A stretch of DNA of 64,000 nucleotides from the NCBI GenBank assembly GCA_905221605.1, contig CAJNDS010002347.1, forward strand, positions 1 to 64,000, written 5' to 3'. Both the position numbers and the translations under genes were made by a program. Origin of the DNA: Symbiodinium natans (taxonomy: Eukaryota; Sar; Dinophyceae; Suessiales; Symbiodiniaceae). The notes beneath the pieces were generated by a model, which was not told where the DNA came from, ran no database searches, and was given only the letters and a program-made list of their open reading frames with translations. Shown here one piece after another: positions 22,693 through 33,655 of this stretch (the stretch's first letter is position 1; each line of letters opens with the position of its first letter).

Positions 22693-23584
22693 TGGGCCAT
22701 TTGCAGGTTGGAGGGGCGTCTGCAGCGATGTGAGCATGACAATCACCATCCTGAACTCTCCGTGGTCGGACTCCGCGAGGCGGCCTCTAACGAACCATGG
22801 AAAGCTGAATTTATCGGAAGCTGAAGGTGCGCTGGCCGCTCTGGGATGCTTTAGCCATACTTTTGGCTCTTGCGATGTACTTGAGCTGTGAGGGGGTAAG
22901 GGTGAGACTTGTGAAGGTGCCAAGCGGCTCATGTTGCGTGCTTGTGAGGGGTCAACTGAGGGCTTTCCAGCATTCTATACGGGTCTATACGGCATGATGA
23001 GGCATCCAAGCTCAGCTCTTCGGCGAGCATGGAAGCTTCTGGAAGCAGACGCCAGCCCCGCACACCGGTGTATCACCCGTTCAAGGGAGAAACCTTCCGA
23101 AAACTGTAGCTCCAGCCTAGCCATGAGGAGGATTGTCCCGTGTGGAGCAGCCGTTGCTGGAGCGCCGTGTGCTCCATGTCCATGGATCCTTGAGTTAGCT
23201 GTGGATGCTCACCCACTGACCCAAACAACTCACTTCTTCTACCGCCCCCCTCCTGACGCTTGTACCAAGTCACACTCAGCCGTTCAGTATAACCGAATTT
23301 GGGTACTTTGGTTTTTTGACTGAACTATGGATTGCTGTGGGTTTTGGCGGTGGTTGTGATTTGCCTTTGTCCTTGGGGTTGTTGTGCGATGCTCAGAGGT
23401 GCTTGCATGCTTTTTCAGGCTGTTTGAGACATGGGGAAAAGGTGGTGGGTATTGGGCTAAGGCGGCGCTTTCGTAGCTTGTGAGTCAGGACTGTGGAGAA
23501 ACTACGGTCGTAATTCTATCTTTTGGCTTGGGTCACATCTATTCAAACCCCGAACCGTTGATTACTATGAATTACTATAGGTAC

Positions 23585-23674
23585 CTTGTGAAGCAATCGC
23601 AGCCATTCACAGAACACATGAGAGAAAATGATGCTCAAAGCCTTGAGCCGAGCCGCGGAGCGAACGAACCAAGG
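23585..23674 (-). CDS. Candidate hydrophobic exon
   Basis: Exactly 30 codons lie between a pyrimidine-rich acceptor (GGTTCCTTCCAG|) and a strong donor (CACAAG|GTACCTATAG). It reads PWFVRSAARLKALSIIFSHV and then FCEWLRLLHK, and both ends are in phase 0. This looks like a membrane or amphipathic helix segment and fits the downstream part of the Cys-rich membrane protein model. Confidence 0.45.
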
Positions 23675-23893
23675 CTGGAAGGAACCCCTCAGATCCCAGA
23701 TTTGTGTGGCGTCTTTGTCTGTAGTTCTCAATTAGCTCTTATCTAAGACCTGTATCGTCAGTCTCAGCAGATCGGCTCAGTTGATGTATGGTCGCATGTC
23801 ACGTCCAGACATCTTTCGATTCTCCCCTGGCAACTTGGGAAAATGCCTTGCAACAGGGAATGATTGCCCACCCACTTCCAAAATGCCTTCAGC

Positions 23894-23992
23894 CTGTTTT
23901 GCGCCCAGTCGCGAACACCAGCGCCAAAAGGCCCAAGAAGGGCCCCATCCAGGCAAGTGCAACGTCCAGGCCCCCGCAGGAATAGCACTCGC
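23894..23992 (-). CDS. Exon with Cys pair followed by first membrane helix
   Basis: Ninety-nine bases lie between CCTTTTCAAG| and a GC-type donor (AAAACAG|GCTGAAG). They read GECYSCGGLDVALAWMGPFL and then GLLALVFATGRKT, a Cys-x2-Cys element running straight into a hydrophobic helix with a basic end. In GCC2/GCC3 (ephrin-receptor-like) membrane proteins the Cys-rich ectodomain typically ends like this. The order relative to the Cys-rich exons at 24.9-25.5 kb is correct for the minus strand. Exon limits are by eye. Confidence 0.5.
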
Positions 23993-24470
23993 CTTGAAAA
24001 GGCTGCTGAGATGCGTTTTTTTTTGCATCATGGACTAGCTTTGCATTCCAGGATCCCGGTACAAGCAACACCCTCCACCGAACCCGCACAGACAAAGACT
24101 CCGTATGCTGGTGCTGCTTGCTGCTTGCGACACCCCTTACAAGAGTCTTGCAAGTCCAGTCCGGCGCAATCTCCGGCATGATCGGCTACCCGGCTAGCAG
24201 CTAGCACTGGCTACACGTAGCCACGTTCAGCTGGCGGGCTCTGATGCGCAAAAGCATCTGTATGGCAGCGCCCGCAGCGGATCGATGAAGGATCGCGCGC
24301 ATCTTCGCAGAGGTTTGGATCTCAGCAGGGCTTAGACAGCTACTTGTTAAAGTTTAGACATGTTGAAATACGTTGAAACAAGACAGAGTGACAGCAACCT
24401 TAGAAGGCATCAGCAGTTAGGTGCCCTGCCGACTGCATCTCCTGCAACGCAGGGAAGCCGGGGGAGAATG

Positions 24471-24728
24471 CTACATGCCGGTGCCACATGAACGTAGATG
24501 TGGTATCGGTACGATGGACATGGTGACTGCAGCAAGATTCAGGGCAAACTGAGGAAGCACGTGGTGATCATGCCCGAATCGTGCCCTGCGCTCTCTCCAC
24601 ATGTCCCACGTCGTCCTTTGAGGCACGCGTGAGATGGGAAACAAGGCCAGAAGACGAGCCTGAACCAAGCGCTTTCTCTCCGAATCGAAGGGGCCGCAAG
24701 GGCGGGGGCTTGCCGTTCGACATGCCAC
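24471..24728 (-). CDS. Coding-like minus-strand block, unidentified
   Basis: An 85-codon frame with mixed charged composition (SERKRLVQARLLALFPISRV then PQRTTWDMWRERRARFGHDH). It lies between the Cys-rich exons and the Cys/membrane exon. Splice limits were not found with confidence. Confidence 0.28.
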   Translation of the reverse strand: MACRTASPRPCGPFDSERKRLVQARLLALFPISRVPQRTTWDMWRERRARFGHDHHVLPQFALNLAAVTMSIVPIPHLRSCGTGM

Positions 24729-24945
24729 AACGACTGTCTACTGCTTTGAGAAGGTCTGGCAGGTCGTGCCTGTCGGGGGTCCAGTATCCATGTGCGGAGT
24801 AGGGTTGGATCGGCCCGCCCTCGCCTCACACAACTCACACGGGCCCACGCTTCATCAAAACGACTGTTCATGCTGTCAAGGGGATTGGTAGTTTAGCAGG
24901 TGCCTGAAGCTAGGGTCAGGAGGCAATGACTGCTACTGCAACCAC

Positions 24946-25016
24946 CTGGGCAAGTTGCAAATGGCTCCGTCTGGACAGGCTCGACAAACACCGTGGCTGA
25001 GGGCAAGCTCCCAATC
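24946..25016 (-). CDS. Cys-rich GCC2/GCC3-like exon (second part)
   Basis: Seventy-one bases lie between GCATCATCACAG| and TGCCCAG|GTGGTTG. They read DWELALSHGVCRACPDGAIC and then NLP. The C-x2-C-P-x-G-A-x-C spacing is the hallmark of ephrin-receptor-like or GCC2/GCC3 modules, in which a CxCxPGYF-type block is followed by C-x2-CP-x-G-x-x-C. It follows the block at 25,167-25,518 in the right order. Confidence 0.55.
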
Positions 25017-25166
25017 CTGTGATGATGCAATGTTCGTTCGGAATGTTTGGGGACATGGGGTCACTTGCTGTCTGGTTTTTAGGTAGCAGGTGTCACTGAG
25101 TCACTGGAGGCAGCCAGGCAGCCACTGTACATGATCAATCTGAGACTTCTGAAGTTGAAGTGAAGG

Positions 25167-25518
25167 TCACAGCTCTGTTTCTGTTTGGGCTTGGCTTGAG
25201 TTGAAGCAAGCTTCGGCCCGGATGTTGGTGCGGAAATAGCCTGGCATGCAATCACACGAGCTGATGCTCGTGGCGCCCGTGACGTTCGTCGTCTCATGCA
25301 CGGGGCAGGCCGTGCAAGCACCTGTCTCCGTCCAATCGACATGCAAGCTTCCCTCGACACTCCTATCGAGCTTCTCCGCAATTTCCCCCCACCCTGACTG
25401 GACATCGCAGCCTACGCAGCCTACGCCCAAAAAACTCTGCGCCGCCAACCTGCGCCCGGGAGTCCCATGTAGAAGCCGATGCCGCACTCGTTGCAGGACA
25501 AGGCCGGGCCCACGCCAC
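25167..25518 (-). CDS. Cys-rich GCC2/GCC3 (ephrin-receptor-like) exon region
   Basis: The minus strand starts after TACTCCCAG| (25,518) with ALSCNECGIGFYMGLPGAG, then changes frame near 25,400-25,460. It continues with GACTACPVHETTNVTGATSI and SSCDCMPGYFR, the canonical C-x2-CP...T-x-x-T-G-x-x-S...C-x-C-x-PGY module found in polycystin-like and ephrin-receptor-like ectodomains. The frame change could be a very short intron of about 56 bases or a frameshift. The 3' donor was not identified. The module assignment is confident; gene integrity is not. Confidence 0.6.
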
Positions 25519-28231
25519 CTGGGAGTACTTAACATATACTTAACATCCCCTCTCAAAAATCTTTGGATGTTGGATGCCTTTGCTTTGCGGAGTTTGGGGG
25601 TGCCCCCCAGGAAGGCTGGTCGAAAGAATGCGGAAGATTTATTCAATCTATGTTAGCGGAGGGACTTTTAACTGTCTGAGGGTTCGTTCTATCGGTCACG
25701 GAAGTGTCCACCAGCCGACCTCCCGATTGAAACCCATGGCTACCAAGCTGCTCTTGTACGTGCCTGGGACGCACTGAACGCAACCTGTGCCTGGAGGGAT
25801 GCTTCAGGGGGGGGGGGGAAGAGGTCAAGACAAGAGGGTATCCTTCTCCTGCGCTACACCCAAAGGCTGCGAGAAGCCTCCCTGCAATAGGGATACTCTA
25901 GGTTGCGAGGTCTCTGTGGGAGAGTACTCTGCATGCAGATTCTGCAATTCCAGGATACTATACTCTGCGGGATGCTCTGCGGGGAGGAGAACCGCAAACG
26001 GCCCCGGCCGTGGGTGTACCAAACAGGTACAATCCATGCGCTGCAGCCTGACCAACCCTGAGCCAAAAGAGGCCCGGTGAAGAAAAATTGTACCAGCGCA
26101 GCCAGCTGTCCTCGCTTTTGGATGTCTGGTTCCCCAACTGCGAAACTGTCCTAGCTTCTGGACCTTGGTGCGAAACTGTCATCGCTTTGGGACTTCTTGG
26201 CTCATATGGTCCCTCACTGTTTGGGTCGCATTTCGCGAACACAGAAACCAAACGAGCGTGGCCACACCGGCCCCTAGGCGAGAGCGGAATTTTCGTCCAA
26301 TATGCGGCTTGGAGAAAAATTCGTGCGGTCTGGGTTTTGGAGGAAGAAGGCACGCAAAAGCGCACACATCTCACGAATCCGACCCGAACTTCAGACAAAG
26401 CTTCAACACCAAACCAGTGCCTCCAAAGTCCTTTCTGAAAAGCGCCTGACGGCTGCCTCCAAGCTGCCTGAGAAGCTACTTCTCCTCTCACCGGCCGGGC
26501 AGGGTTTCAGCCGCACCGCTTGCCACTCCCTCATCGGATGGCACTTGCTTCTTTGTGGTGCTTCCGGAAGGGCTGGCCGGCGTTGCCCTTTAAAAGAGTT
26601 TATGAAGGAGGATTCAGGGTTGGAAGAGTGTAGCTGCTTATCGAAGATTGAGTCATACGTTGGGACCATGAAGGCATCAGCTCCACTGAGCACGTGTTAC
26701 CCAGCTGCAGCTCTCAGATTAGCGAAATTCCTGGATGGGAGGGGGGAGGGGGGGCAACAAAGTAGATGCAAATGGCGCGCCGCCTCGACAGGGCGGACAG
26801 ATTCTGAGGACGATTGCAGGTCTGGTTCAGCCTGACAAGCGCAGAAGGCGTTTCATGGCTTGCTCTTGCGAATGCGAACCATGTTCGATATGCCTGGGGA
26901 AGGCTGATCGCTCACGAAAGATTGAGTGGTGTAGGCGGCGTAGGCTTCATTCTTGCTACTGTGCACCTGCAGGACGAATTGGTGCTTTGTGTTCTGTGGG
27001 CGCTTGGCATTTGTGATTGGTGCGAAATCCCTCCGATTCAACTCAAAGATGCTCATTCCTTTTGCAGTTGTGAGTAGCCCTGTAGCCTTTCTGATGTTAT
27101 CCTGCTGCCTGCGTCCGGAAAGACGCGCCTTGCATGAGTCAAGTCACATACAGCCCTGAAACCCTGGCAAAGGCGACTCTGACGGCCTCTCGAGAATGCT
27201 GCAGTCAAGCCTGAATTGCGGCTTCGCTGTCGGAAGAACTGGGTCAGGCACAACAAGCTGCCAAGGAACCCATGCACCAGCAGGGTTCGGCGCATTTACC
27301 GAATAGCCGGAAGCTTTCAATGGCTATGTGAAGGAGAAGGCTTATGCAGATGAGTAGCTCGTAGAAGACTGAAAAGCCCACAGGGAGTTGCGACAACTGC
27401 AGTGCCAACCTGAGAAAGGTCGCATGGCTACAAGCCCGATGCTTCGAGTTTGTTGCGTTGTCAGAATGGCGTTTAAGTCGAAAGTTGCCAGGGCCATGTT
27501 CCACTTCTGGGAGCTTGCACGCAAACTCCCTTCTCACAAAGAACACCGCACCGCCTTCAGTAACCCGAACCAGCAGCCGCAGATACCCAGCCTTTCCCCC
27601 AAATCCGTCCATTAAGCCCCTGAGCATCCTTCAGCTCCCCCGAAGCACCCGTGCGGGCCCAAGCGCCTCTCCAGGTCCAAACTCTCACCTTCCTGCAGCC
27701 GGCGACCCTCATCGACCTCCACCGTCTCGTTGTAGTATTCTTGGCTCACTTAGGCTCTCAAGATCTCTCAAGTGTTCTAACCGGCAGAAGTCCGGGTGGC
27801 CAAAAAGGCATGTTGTGCAACCAAGCAGGGGTGCCAACAGGCCCAACGGCACCTTGCGGCCTTCGTGGCCGTGCTGAAAAGTCTGTGCTGCTTTTATTTT
27901 CGGTTTCGCGGAGTTGCTGCCCAGCATCCGCCTGACACCGCTGCACCGAAGAGGTTTTGATCCTCGACGCGGCAGCGGACCTCTGTGTCCTCCCGCATGG
28001 GCGACGAGCGTGTCTCTTCGCTATTCAACAAAAAGCTGGCAATTCTAGAAATGCACCCCAGCATACCCGAGCCAACGCATGCGGCCGTAGACTATTTATG
28101 CAGATGAACACATCAGCCTGTGGGGTTGTATAGTGGCTGCTGGGAGCTTCGTTACCGAGCAATAAGGAATCTGCGAGCTGATTCTTGGTAGCCAGCTTGC
28201 TGAGTGAATGTTTGTCTGACGAGGTTTTGAG
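25519..28231. other. No clearly supported gene
   Basis: Many frames of 60-177 codons overlap on both strands without a decisive signal. The most coding-like are 27,627-27,244 (-), which has a hydrophobic stretch (FSVFYELLICISLLLHIAIE), and 26,814-27,077 (+). A 10-13 base G run lies at 25,807. Short direct repeats of a GCGAAACTGTC element occur at about 26,137-26,182. Confidence 0.35.
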
Positions 28232-28435
28232 CGCAACCCAGCGCAGCCTCACAAAGAAACGGATGAAACCATTCCTTCAAAAGGGCGGAGAATCCTGGTG
28301 GCTGATGACCTGGCAAGGAACGATGTGTGTGGGCTGTCCAAGATCTTCCGCAAGGGACCTCGGGTTTGCGAGAATCGGTGCCACCGTGAAAAGCTTCAGG
28401 CTTGCAAGGCATTTGGCACTAAAACACCCAGCCCC
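28232..28435 (+). CDS. Candidate plus-strand exon, unidentified
   Basis: Sixty-eight open codons end at a good donor (AGCCCC|GTGAGTG). It reads ETDETIPSKGRRILVADDLA, then KIFRKGPRVCENRCHREKLQ. The acceptor is a weaker GTTTTGAG|. Composition is coding-like with several Cys and Lys. The opposite strand and another plus frame are also open. Confidence 0.33.
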
Positions 28436-28492
28436 GTGAGTGTGGAAAGCGGTGATTCGCCGCGGTTCACCTACATGGAGGTTTCCGGAATA

Positions 28493-28519
28493 GGGGGGGG
28501 GGGGGGGGGGGGGGGGGGT
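28493..28519. repeat. Poly-G tract
   Basis: An uninterrupted G run of about 26 bases. Confidence 0.95.
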
Positions 28520-28841
28520 ACCCGTTTTGGGGGGTTCCGATAATTGGGGATTATGTAGTCAATTATAGTGTTTGGGGGTGTATATTTGGGTACTCCGTGT
28601 TCTGGGAAATGTCCAGACATGAGCAAGGCACAGGTCCGGCACAGCCTGGGTATTTGCACCGAAGGTCTCCAGTTGCACCACCTGAACTCGATTCAGACTT
28701 GGGCATGGTCCCCCTGTCCTGAATAGGAATCATAGTACCCCCTATTATGCAAGGACTGTTAGTATAAGGGCGAACATCCCAAGAACCCGAACTGTAACCG
28801 GCAATATGACAGGTAACGGGTCACGGTCTGCGTAACTGCTG

Positions 28842-29111
28842 TCAGGCCACCATGTTGCCGTTCGCTTGGGTGCCGAAGTGCTGCCCTTCAATGGTGACAT
28901 CTAGCGCTCCCACTTCGAACTCGTGGCTGCGTGTGATCCTTGGTTCCGGGCTTCGGTGCTTCCTTTCACTGCTTCCCCCTTGAAAGATCTTATGCAAGCC
29001 CAGCATGTCAGGCACCGCGAGGCATTGGGCAACGCCCTCATGAAGCACGTGACATATGCTACGCATGCCACTTGCTTGACTCGAGTTGCTGAAGGATCCG
29101 CGGCTGATTGA
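28842..29111 (-). CDS. Coding-like minus-strand block
   Basis: The frame reads MLGLHKIFQGGSSERKHRSP and then FEVGALDVTIEGQHFGTQAN, ending near a possible donor (AACATG|GTGGCC). The upstream limit is unclear. Unrecognised; it could be an exon of the long minus-strand gene. Confidence 0.3.
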   Translation of the reverse strand, partial: SISRGSFSNSSQASGMRSICHVLHEGVAQCLAVPDMLGLHKIFQGGSSERKHRSPEPRITRSHEFEVGALDVTIEGQHFGTQANGNMVA

Positions 29112-29205
29112 TTTGAAGTGCACCCTCAACGATGTTTGTAGAAGTAGCATTGGGCCCACTTTGCACCTCAGATCATGCTCACGCAAGTGCATGTGGGGCT
29201 TTACC

Positions 29206-29460
29206 TTACGCCGTGCTCATCCTTATTCTCCAAAAGGAAAACTTGTGCCTGCGCATGGAAGTGGCATAGATATTCGACTGAGCCCCAAGTTGTGAGATGT
29301 TGAAGTTCTGGTTGCGGAAGCACTGGATGGTGTTGTTGGCTGTGCGCACTGCCTGCTCCAGGCCAACATGGACTCCGGCATAAAACCAAGATGGCAACGT
29401 CAACTTGGTCCAAAGTTGCCAAGGGGTCATCCTGAATATCTGACTCCCGAAGTCCAGTCA
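29206..29460 (-). CDS. Coding-like block spanning two frames
   Basis: One frame gives RESDIQDDPLATLDQVDVAI (from about 29,450); the next gives EQAVRTANNTIQCFRNQNFN (from about 29,355). Both look coding, so a frameshift or very short intron near 29,370 is implied. Confidence 0.28.
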
Positions 29461-30019
29461 CGTCCAGTCCTCAAGCCCCCCGCCCCCCGGAGCCTGAGAG
29501 CAAAGCGGTTGATACCCAACCCCAGGATTTGAGACGTCTGCCGCCACTTCGGTCAATACTGTCGCCCACACCTTCACACTCCAGGGTCGTTTCAAGAAGA
29601 AGCGGGAGCAGAGTAAAGTGTGTGTATGTGTGTATATGTGTGTGTGTTTCATGTGGGGCATGAGCTCCACCAGCAAGACGCATCTCTGCAATAGCTCTAA
29701 GCCCAGGCTTCAGTCCTGTGCCCTCGACGCTCCCTCTGCTATGACGAACTCATATGTCCGTGGTTTCCGTGGTTGGGGGGCGTTTTCCACCTCGCAGTCA
29801 TTTTAAATCGGGGCCGTGTCAATTCAAACGCCTTTAGTGACTTTAGTGTTGAGTATTCTGCAAGCACCGCTTTCAGCACCTGGCTGGCTGGACTGACCGC
29901 ACTGCAGGGTTAAGGATTCCTGGCTAACTTGACTTGCCGGCAGGATGTGCTGGAGAAGTGGAAGCAGCGGTATGTGGCTCAACGGGGGGTAGCCCAGGGA
30001 GGGCACTTTCTTTTCTCTT

Positions 30020-30650
30020 TCTTTCGTTCGTGCTGATGCTCATGATGCTTGGGCACCGGCCCAGCTGATGCTCATGATGCTCGGGTACCTGCCTCAGCTG
30101 ATTGAAGGCCTTCCGAGCTGATGCTCATGATGCGCGGGCATCTGGGGCATCATCATGCTTGGGAGCCGGCCCTAGCTGATGCTGATGATGAACGGGCACC
30201 TGCCTCAGTTGATTGAAGGCCTTCCCGGCTGATGCTAGCTAGCATCATGAGCATGGGTTAGTCAGCTGAGGCAAGAGCCCGAGCATCATGAGCCAACAAT
30301 ATTAGCTGGGGCCATTGCCCGGCATCATGAGCATCAGCTGGGAAGGCCTTCAATCAGCTCAGGCAAAAGCCCGAGCATCATGAGCATCAGCCAGGGCAGC
30401 TAGGGCAGATGCCCGCACATCATGAGCATCACCTGGCAAGCTGAGGCAAGAGCCCGAGCATCAGGAGCATCGGCTAGGGCAGCTAGCGCAGATGCTCGCG
30501 CATCATGAGCATCAGCCGGGAAGGCCTTCAGCTGAGGCATGTGACTGAACATCATGAGAGGTGCCGAGCATCATGGAAGAGGTGTGCGAGCACCATGAGC
30601 ATCAGCTAGCAAGGCCCTTCGGCCAGGCCCCCAACCTGGTTCAGGGCCTG
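30020..30650. repeat. Foldback: tandem GATGCTCATGATG units in opposite orientations
   Basis: Left of about 30,238 the motif runs as AGCTGATGCTCATGATGC with GATTGAAGGCCTTCC. To the right the same motif runs as the reverse complement (GCATCATGAGCATCAGC, GGAAGGCCTTCAATC). The centre is a perfect 16-base palindrome, GATGCTAGCTAGCATC, at 30,231-30,246. The arms are imperfect and multi-unit. A large hairpin or cruciform is possible. Confidence 0.85.
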
Positions 30651-30689
30651 TTTAGCTGATGTCCAGCTCAAACGGAGGCTCCAGCCACA

Positions 30690-30780
30690 CGGGGAGGGAG
30701 GGAGGGAGGGAGGGAGGGAGGGAGAGAGATAGAGAGAGAGAGAGAGGGAGAGAGAGAGAGAGAGAGCGAGGGAGAAAAAA
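30690..30780. repeat. (GGGA)n and (GA)n purine tract
   Basis: About eight GGGA units run into a GA-rich stretch of about 60 bases. It is complementary to the CT tracts at 31,020-31,165. Confidence 0.95.
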
Positions 30781-31035
30781 AAGCTAGAGAGTCGCCCTCA
30801 ACTGCTTTGCGCGAACTAGCTGGAAGTCCCCACAACCGATGGCATGAAGCCAATAGACTTTTGCGCACATGCCAACTGCTTGAGGGTCTTTCAGCGCGTT
30901 CCTTCACCTCCCACCACCTGACAGCCAGCATCTGGACACGTGCACACGGTCGGCGTGAAGCCGCAAGCCGCTCCGGCTTGCTGCCCCACAAAACACTCAC
31001 TGCCACTGCAGGTAGAACACTTTCTGTTGTTTTTG

Positions 31036-31165
31036 TTTTCTCTCTCTTTCTCTCCCTCTCTCTCTCGCTCTCTCTCTCTCTCTGTCTGTCTGTCTGTTCT
31101 TTTTCTTCTGCTGGGCATGAGGAGACCCAAGGGCCCCCCCGGCCCTCTCTCTCTCTCTCTCTCTT
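31036..31165. repeat. (CT)n pyrimidine tracts
   Basis: Two CT-rich blocks (31,036-31,107 and 31,137-31,165) are separated by ordinary sequence. They make the long low-complexity frames seen here on both strands. Confidence 0.95.
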
Positions 31166-31169
31166 CCCG

Positions 31170-33100
31170 AATTTAACTCCGTGCGCGCGAGCCTGAAGGT
31201 ATCCCTGCGAAACGTTCGCCCACGGAAGGTCTCCATCTGAGATGGCTTGCAGGTTGGGGTCTTCACGGGACATTCACCGGATACAGGAGCATGACACTTA
31301 CCATGGCTGCTTCCGCGCGCATGACTCTGGAAGCCCACTCTCACAAAACGTATCTAGGGTCGCAGCCAACTAGCACCAGGAAGGGCTCAGAGGACGACAT
31401 GTCCTGGACTGGCTGCGTCAGGCCTGTTGGGCGGCGCCGTTTCACATGCAGGAATCAAGAGAGATTGTTTTTCATTCTCTGTTCCATTCTCTTAATTACA
31501 CTCCTTGCAAGCCCCGGCTATGCCGCAGCTAGGCCCGGCTCACCTCCAACGGTCGGCTGCTCGGGACGCAAGGACCCGGGTGGCCCGAAAGCAGCGCAGT
31601 ATCTGCTCGCCAAGAAGCCTCGGCTTGCCGAGACGGCTATGGCTGTCAGATGGTCGAGAAGTGTCGAGACTTTCCATGTGCTTGGTGGTGTTTCGTCACA
31701 GTTTACGTGGCTTTGTAAGACATGCGACAGTCACAAGGCTGCCTTGTGCTGAGGTAGGAGGCATGTATACATCACAGCAATTTCGAGCCTGACTTTGCTT
31801 TCATGTTCAACACACTTAGAGGCTTCTTCTACCTTTAGTATTAGCAACCAGTACTGCCGATGGGCGTTCATTGGTTTATCCTCAGGTTTATCCTCGATGG
31901 AACTGGGATGTTGACAGAGCCGTCAAGCGCTTTCATGCTGCAAACCAAGGGGCCGCCACGGAGCACGAGGCAGAGTCCAAGCAGAGCGTCGACTCAGGCA
32001 AGGCACCATGTGAACTTACAGCGTTAAAGGGGTGGTACTTCAACTTCAAGGAGTGCAGCGTAGTCAAGCAGGTCAAGGATGAAACCATGGGCTGAAGCAA
32101 TGGCATAAGAAGTACATGCGTGCAACGATAGACACCAGAGCACCGAAAGACGTTCGACCTTCCAAACCACTTCATCACCCCACGGCAACTCCTAAAACCG
32201 AGCGTTGAACCTTGGAATTTGGATCGACTCGCCTTTCCTGGAGTCATACTACTTCAGCAGCTTAGTCCCATCATACAACTTTAGCCCCTAGCGCCAGTCT
32301 TAGAGTCTACCCTCTTCTTAAGCCTTGCAAAACTTCCGCCTGTGGGTTCGATGCTGCAGCTCAGGGTGCCGGCTGAGATGGCCACCTGTGTCTTGTATGT
32401 GCCAGGGTAACTTGCCTTGAGATTCTGGGGGGTTCATCCCTTGAGGCTACGGGGTGGCAGAGTCTCGGAGTGAGTGGAGCCTTTGTGGACAAATCCTCCA
32501 CAACTCATGAGGACTGGTGTTGTTGTATCCCATGGCCCTGGTATTGCAGCGACTAGGGTCGAAGCGTCTTGGGAGTTGAAGCATTGAAGCTGAGCTGCCA
32601 AGTCGGAGCACAGGCTTTCTTGACCAGCATCCAGAAGGGCTTGAAGCGCGGGCTCTTGGCATTCCTCTGACTGTCGTCAGGAGGTGTGGGGGTGTGGGAA
32701 CTCAAGGTTCGGCCTCTTCAAAAGACGTAGCGTGGGGGACACATGGTGCTCTACTTGGTCGCTCTTGACTCAGCCGTGCTCTGCAACAGCCTGGGTGTGC
32801 TTGTGGAACTATTGCGGCCGTAGCGGCCGACGTTGTGCAGTTTGCCGGGATGCCGGCAATGAAGATTTCCGCACTCACAGGCTCAGTTGTGAACTGAGCC
32901 GGCACCAACAAGTTTGTCCTGCCAAAATCTCGGAGCTACTAGCGGGTCGAAGATCGGATTGTAAAGTTAAGCTTCGGCAAACACAGGAGCGTACATGGGC
33001 AGTGAAGGCATTCCCATTTTCACTCCAGCCAGAAGGTCCGGCCCTACAATCCCCGGACCAAACATAATTACCCAAGCTCTGAGTGTCCGAGCCAAGCCAC
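31170..33100. other. No supported gene
   Basis: Short overlapping frames only; nothing convincing on either strand. Confidence 0.4.
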
Positions 33101-33173
33101 CCTGACACGGTGATCACGGTGGTTTGCACGATGGAGATGGTGTTGTTGACCATGTCCGTCTCCTTGGAGATGG
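33101..33173 (-). CDS. Candidate short exon
   Basis: Between GTCGGCAG| and GTCAGG|GTGGCTTGG the minus strand reads ISKETDMVNNTISIVQTTVI and then TVSG. It is Thr/Val-rich with two potential N-glycosylation sites, as in extracellular segments. Confidence 0.38.
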
Positions 33174-33571
33174 CTGCCGACTACTTATTCAGTCTCCCAC
33201 ATGTGTGCTCTTTGCATTCCAACAGGTGATACTGCCACCATGACCACCACCAACCCACCATCAACGTCATTACCAGAACCAGCACCAACAGCACGACACT
33301 GCATCCATGTCAGCTGCGCGCAGGCCAGGCGTCGATCGAGACCACTGTTGGCGGTTCAAAGCTCACCTTTGAGGCACTGCCGCTGTCACTTCCGGTTAAC
33401 GTGATTCAGCACTTTCACTTCTAACAAAGCTGCCCATTTTTTCACAGCGAAGTATTTTCAGTTCCACTTGGCTTCGTGATAGCACACTTGTAGAAACTCG
33501 CCACTGACAGATGCTTTCTTCACTTATGACTGATATGGCGTATGCGTTGGAGGATTTCCCTGACTTCGGAC

Positions 33572-33655
33572 CATGCCGCAACGAAGACCGTGCGGACATC
33601 CAACGTCGGGAAATTGCTGCCAGGTGGAGGTCGCACTTGGACCGTGATGGTCAGC
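33572..33655 (-). CDS. Candidate short exon
   Basis: The minus strand reads LTITVQVRPPPGSNFPTLDV and then RTVFVAAW; 84 bases, beginning after GTGTTAAG|. The alternating hydrophobic pattern suggests beta strands. The donor (CATG|GTCCG) is weak. Confidence 0.35.

Noticed and set aside
30668-31344. Frames of 115-201 codons rich in Arg/Glu or Ser/Leu
   Set aside because: Created by GA and CT tracts; no coding signal outside the tracts.
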